Source: Candidatus Bruticola papionis (GTDB lineage: Bacteria; Vulcanimicrobiota; Xenobia; Xenobiales; Xenobiaceae). Taken from it: DNA of 24,118 bases. The stretch is from the NCBI GenBank assembly GCA_002407045.1, contig DHKB01000054.1, positions 1 through 24,118 on the forward strand. Reading direction: 5' to 3'. Below are positions 23,210 to 24,118 of the stretch, piece after piece (position 1 is the stretch's first letter; every line of letters starts with the position of its first letter). Both the position numbers and the translations under genes were made by a program. The notes beneath the pieces are model-generated. The model was not told the DNA's origin and ran no database searches. It worked only from the letters and a program-made list of their open reading frames with translations.

Positions 23210-24076
23210 ATGATTTGTAAACGTATTTTTAGGCTGACTTTCAGCGCAGCTTTATCATTTTTATTATTACTTAACTTCGCTTACGCAGCCGGAGGCAACT
23301 CTATTCAAGGTGGACGAAGCGTAGGCTCTGTATGTTTGGGACAAAATATTAACCAAGTTCGTTCCATTTTGGGAGCTCCCAGCAAAGTGGTAGCTTCTCC
23401 TAACGATCCCAATTCTCAATTGCTCCACTTTAAAAATCACGGTTTAGCCGTCTTTATGGGCTCTAATGGAGCCGTTATCGGCATTACCGTTTTGGGCGGC
23501 AAGTGGAAAACTCCCGAAGGTATAGGCATAGGTTCAGCCGGAGCTTCGGTTACTAAAGTATACGGTCAAGGTTTGCAACGCGGCCAAGGCAATATAAATT
23601 ATGCCTCCCGAGGTTTGGCTTTCAGTATTAGAAATGGCAAAGTGTCCAGCATTTACGTGTTTAAACGTGAAGACGAACGCCCTCTCTTAGGCGATCGTAT
23701 TATCGTGCCTGGCAAACGTGTCGGCTCTATAAAAATAGGTACTCACCTTTCAACTGTGAGCAATTCTTGGGGCAATGCCGACAACGTTACTCCCATGGGC
23801 CAAGGGCGTAGCTTACATCGTTACAAAGAAGAAGCTATAGGTTTAATCGTCAATTCTAAGCAAATTATTGAAGGCGTGGTCATGGAAACTGGCGATTTCA
23901 TTACCAAAGAAGGCGTCAAAGTAGGCTCTTCTAAATCTGAAGTTATTAAAGTGTTCGGTCAGGCTAACGCTTCCAATGGCAGCTTAATTTATGAAAATAA
24001 AGGTATAGGCTTCCGCTTGACTCAAGGACGCGTCAGCCAAATAACCGTACTCTCCCCAGCTTTGCGCGGGAAGTAA
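23210..24076 (+). CDS. exported protein with four internal repeats
   Basis: This 288-aa protein starts with a signal peptide (1-26, AYA before Ala27). The rest consists of four diverged repeats of about 50-60 residues: 35-97, 103-152, 168-226 and 234-284. Each has the pattern V-G-S-or-G-I...lG, a helix, a lG-x-A/P turn, then a strand with a Gly-Leu/Ile-x-F/V motif and a closing I-x-V strand (for example KVYGQG in repeat 2 and KVFGQA in repeat 4). The helix-turn-strand layout recalls the BamE/BLIP-type small domain, but this is a guess from pattern. No catalytic residues are apparent. An in-frame stop at 23201 fixes the start at ATG 23210; no Shine-Dalgarno is close (AAAGGAA at 23173-23179 is about 30 bases away). 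It is divergent from the phosphatase gene. A periplasmic or surface binding role is inferred. Confidence 0.82.
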   Translation: MICKRIFRLTFSAALSFLLLLNFAYAAGGNSIQGGRSVGSVCLGQNINQVRSILGAPSKVVASPNDPNSQLLHFKNHGLAVFMGSNGAVIGITVLGGKWKTPEGIGIGSAGASVTKVYGQGLQRGQGNINYASRGLAFSIRNGKVSSIYVFKREDERPLLGDRIIVPGKRVGSIKIGTHLSTVSNSWGNADNVTPMGQGRSLHRYKEEAIGLIVNSKQIIEGVVMETGDFITKEGVKVGSSKSEVIKVFGQANASNGSLIYENKGIGFRLTQGRVSQITVLSPALRGK

Positions 24077-24118
24077 GCTATTAAGAGAATATCAATAATT
24101 GTGAAACTGCCTTTTTTT

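Noticed and set aside
23035..23220. Small 61-aa reading frame ahead of the four-repeat protein
   Set aside because: It overlaps the real start by 11 bases, shows no protein-like pattern, and its ATG has no fitting ribosome site. The AAAGGAA inside it is more likely leader sequence.
24077..24118. Terminator at the right window edge
   Set aside because: The window ends in a T7 run after GCC, but no paired stem is visible before it, so no call can be made.
1..24118. CRISPR arrays, insertion sequences, tRNA or rRNA genes
   Set aside because: No evenly spaced repeats, transposase motifs, terminal inverted repeats or tRNA/rRNA-like sequence were seen anywhere in the window.

Overview
The window reads as a chromosomal, mostly housekeeping stretch of a bacterium with moderate GC, densely packed with genes. 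No mobile element, CRISPR array, tRNA or rRNA was seen. Several genes fit the cyanobacterial lineage in the broad sense: a Ski2-type RNA helicase with a C-terminal DSHCT domain, a YqeG-family HAD phosphatase, long-form transaldolase next to transketolase, and cobalamin-dependent MetH. There are no photosynthesis genes. A DUF3662-FHA protein and TPR/degenerate-GGDEF signalling proteins are also present. My best guess is a non-photosynthetic relative such as Vampirovibrionia/Melainabacteria (Obscuribacterales-like). This is inference from gene content only and no database was searched.

Layout: 166-879 (+) is a sirtuin deacylase, convergent with a formyltransferase-fold protein (964-2220, -) that carries an acidic disordered N-terminus and a C-terminal membrane anchor. 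Next on the minus strand are a large membrane TPR/GAF/double degenerate-GGDEF protein (2498-5227), a Ski2-like helicase (5394-8399) and full-length metH (8473-12177). A 303-bp divergent region separates metH from a UDP-glucuronate-decarboxylase-like epimerase (12481-13398, +) and a yqeG-like HAD phosphatase (13480-13974, +). A strong bidirectional terminator then separates these from a minus-strand unit transcribed leftward: secreted protein (16589-15954), rlmN (15950-14769) and DUF3662-FHA protein (14766-14074). Further right, all on the minus strand, are a PIG-L deacetylase, an orphan 182-aa protein, transaldolase, transketolase and a membrane SpoIIE/RsbU-type phosphatase. The window ends with a plus-strand exported protein built from four internal repeats.

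How the genes work together: tkt-tal forms a non-oxidative pentose-phosphate unit. MetH supplies methionine and hence AdoMet, which RlmN uses. RlmN and the helicase both act on RNA. The window also holds three signalling proteins (degenerate GGDEF, FHA, SpoIIE phosphatase) whose partners are not visible here.

Several start codons are decided by Shine-Dalgarno placement, including TTG for tkt and the FHA gene and GTG for the phosphatase gene. No clearly new defence or mobile system is present. The least explained items are the tail-anchored formyltransferase, the double-degenerate GGDEF protein, the four-repeat exported protein, and a set of intergenic RNA hairpins, some with G-U asymmetry that shows which strand folds.
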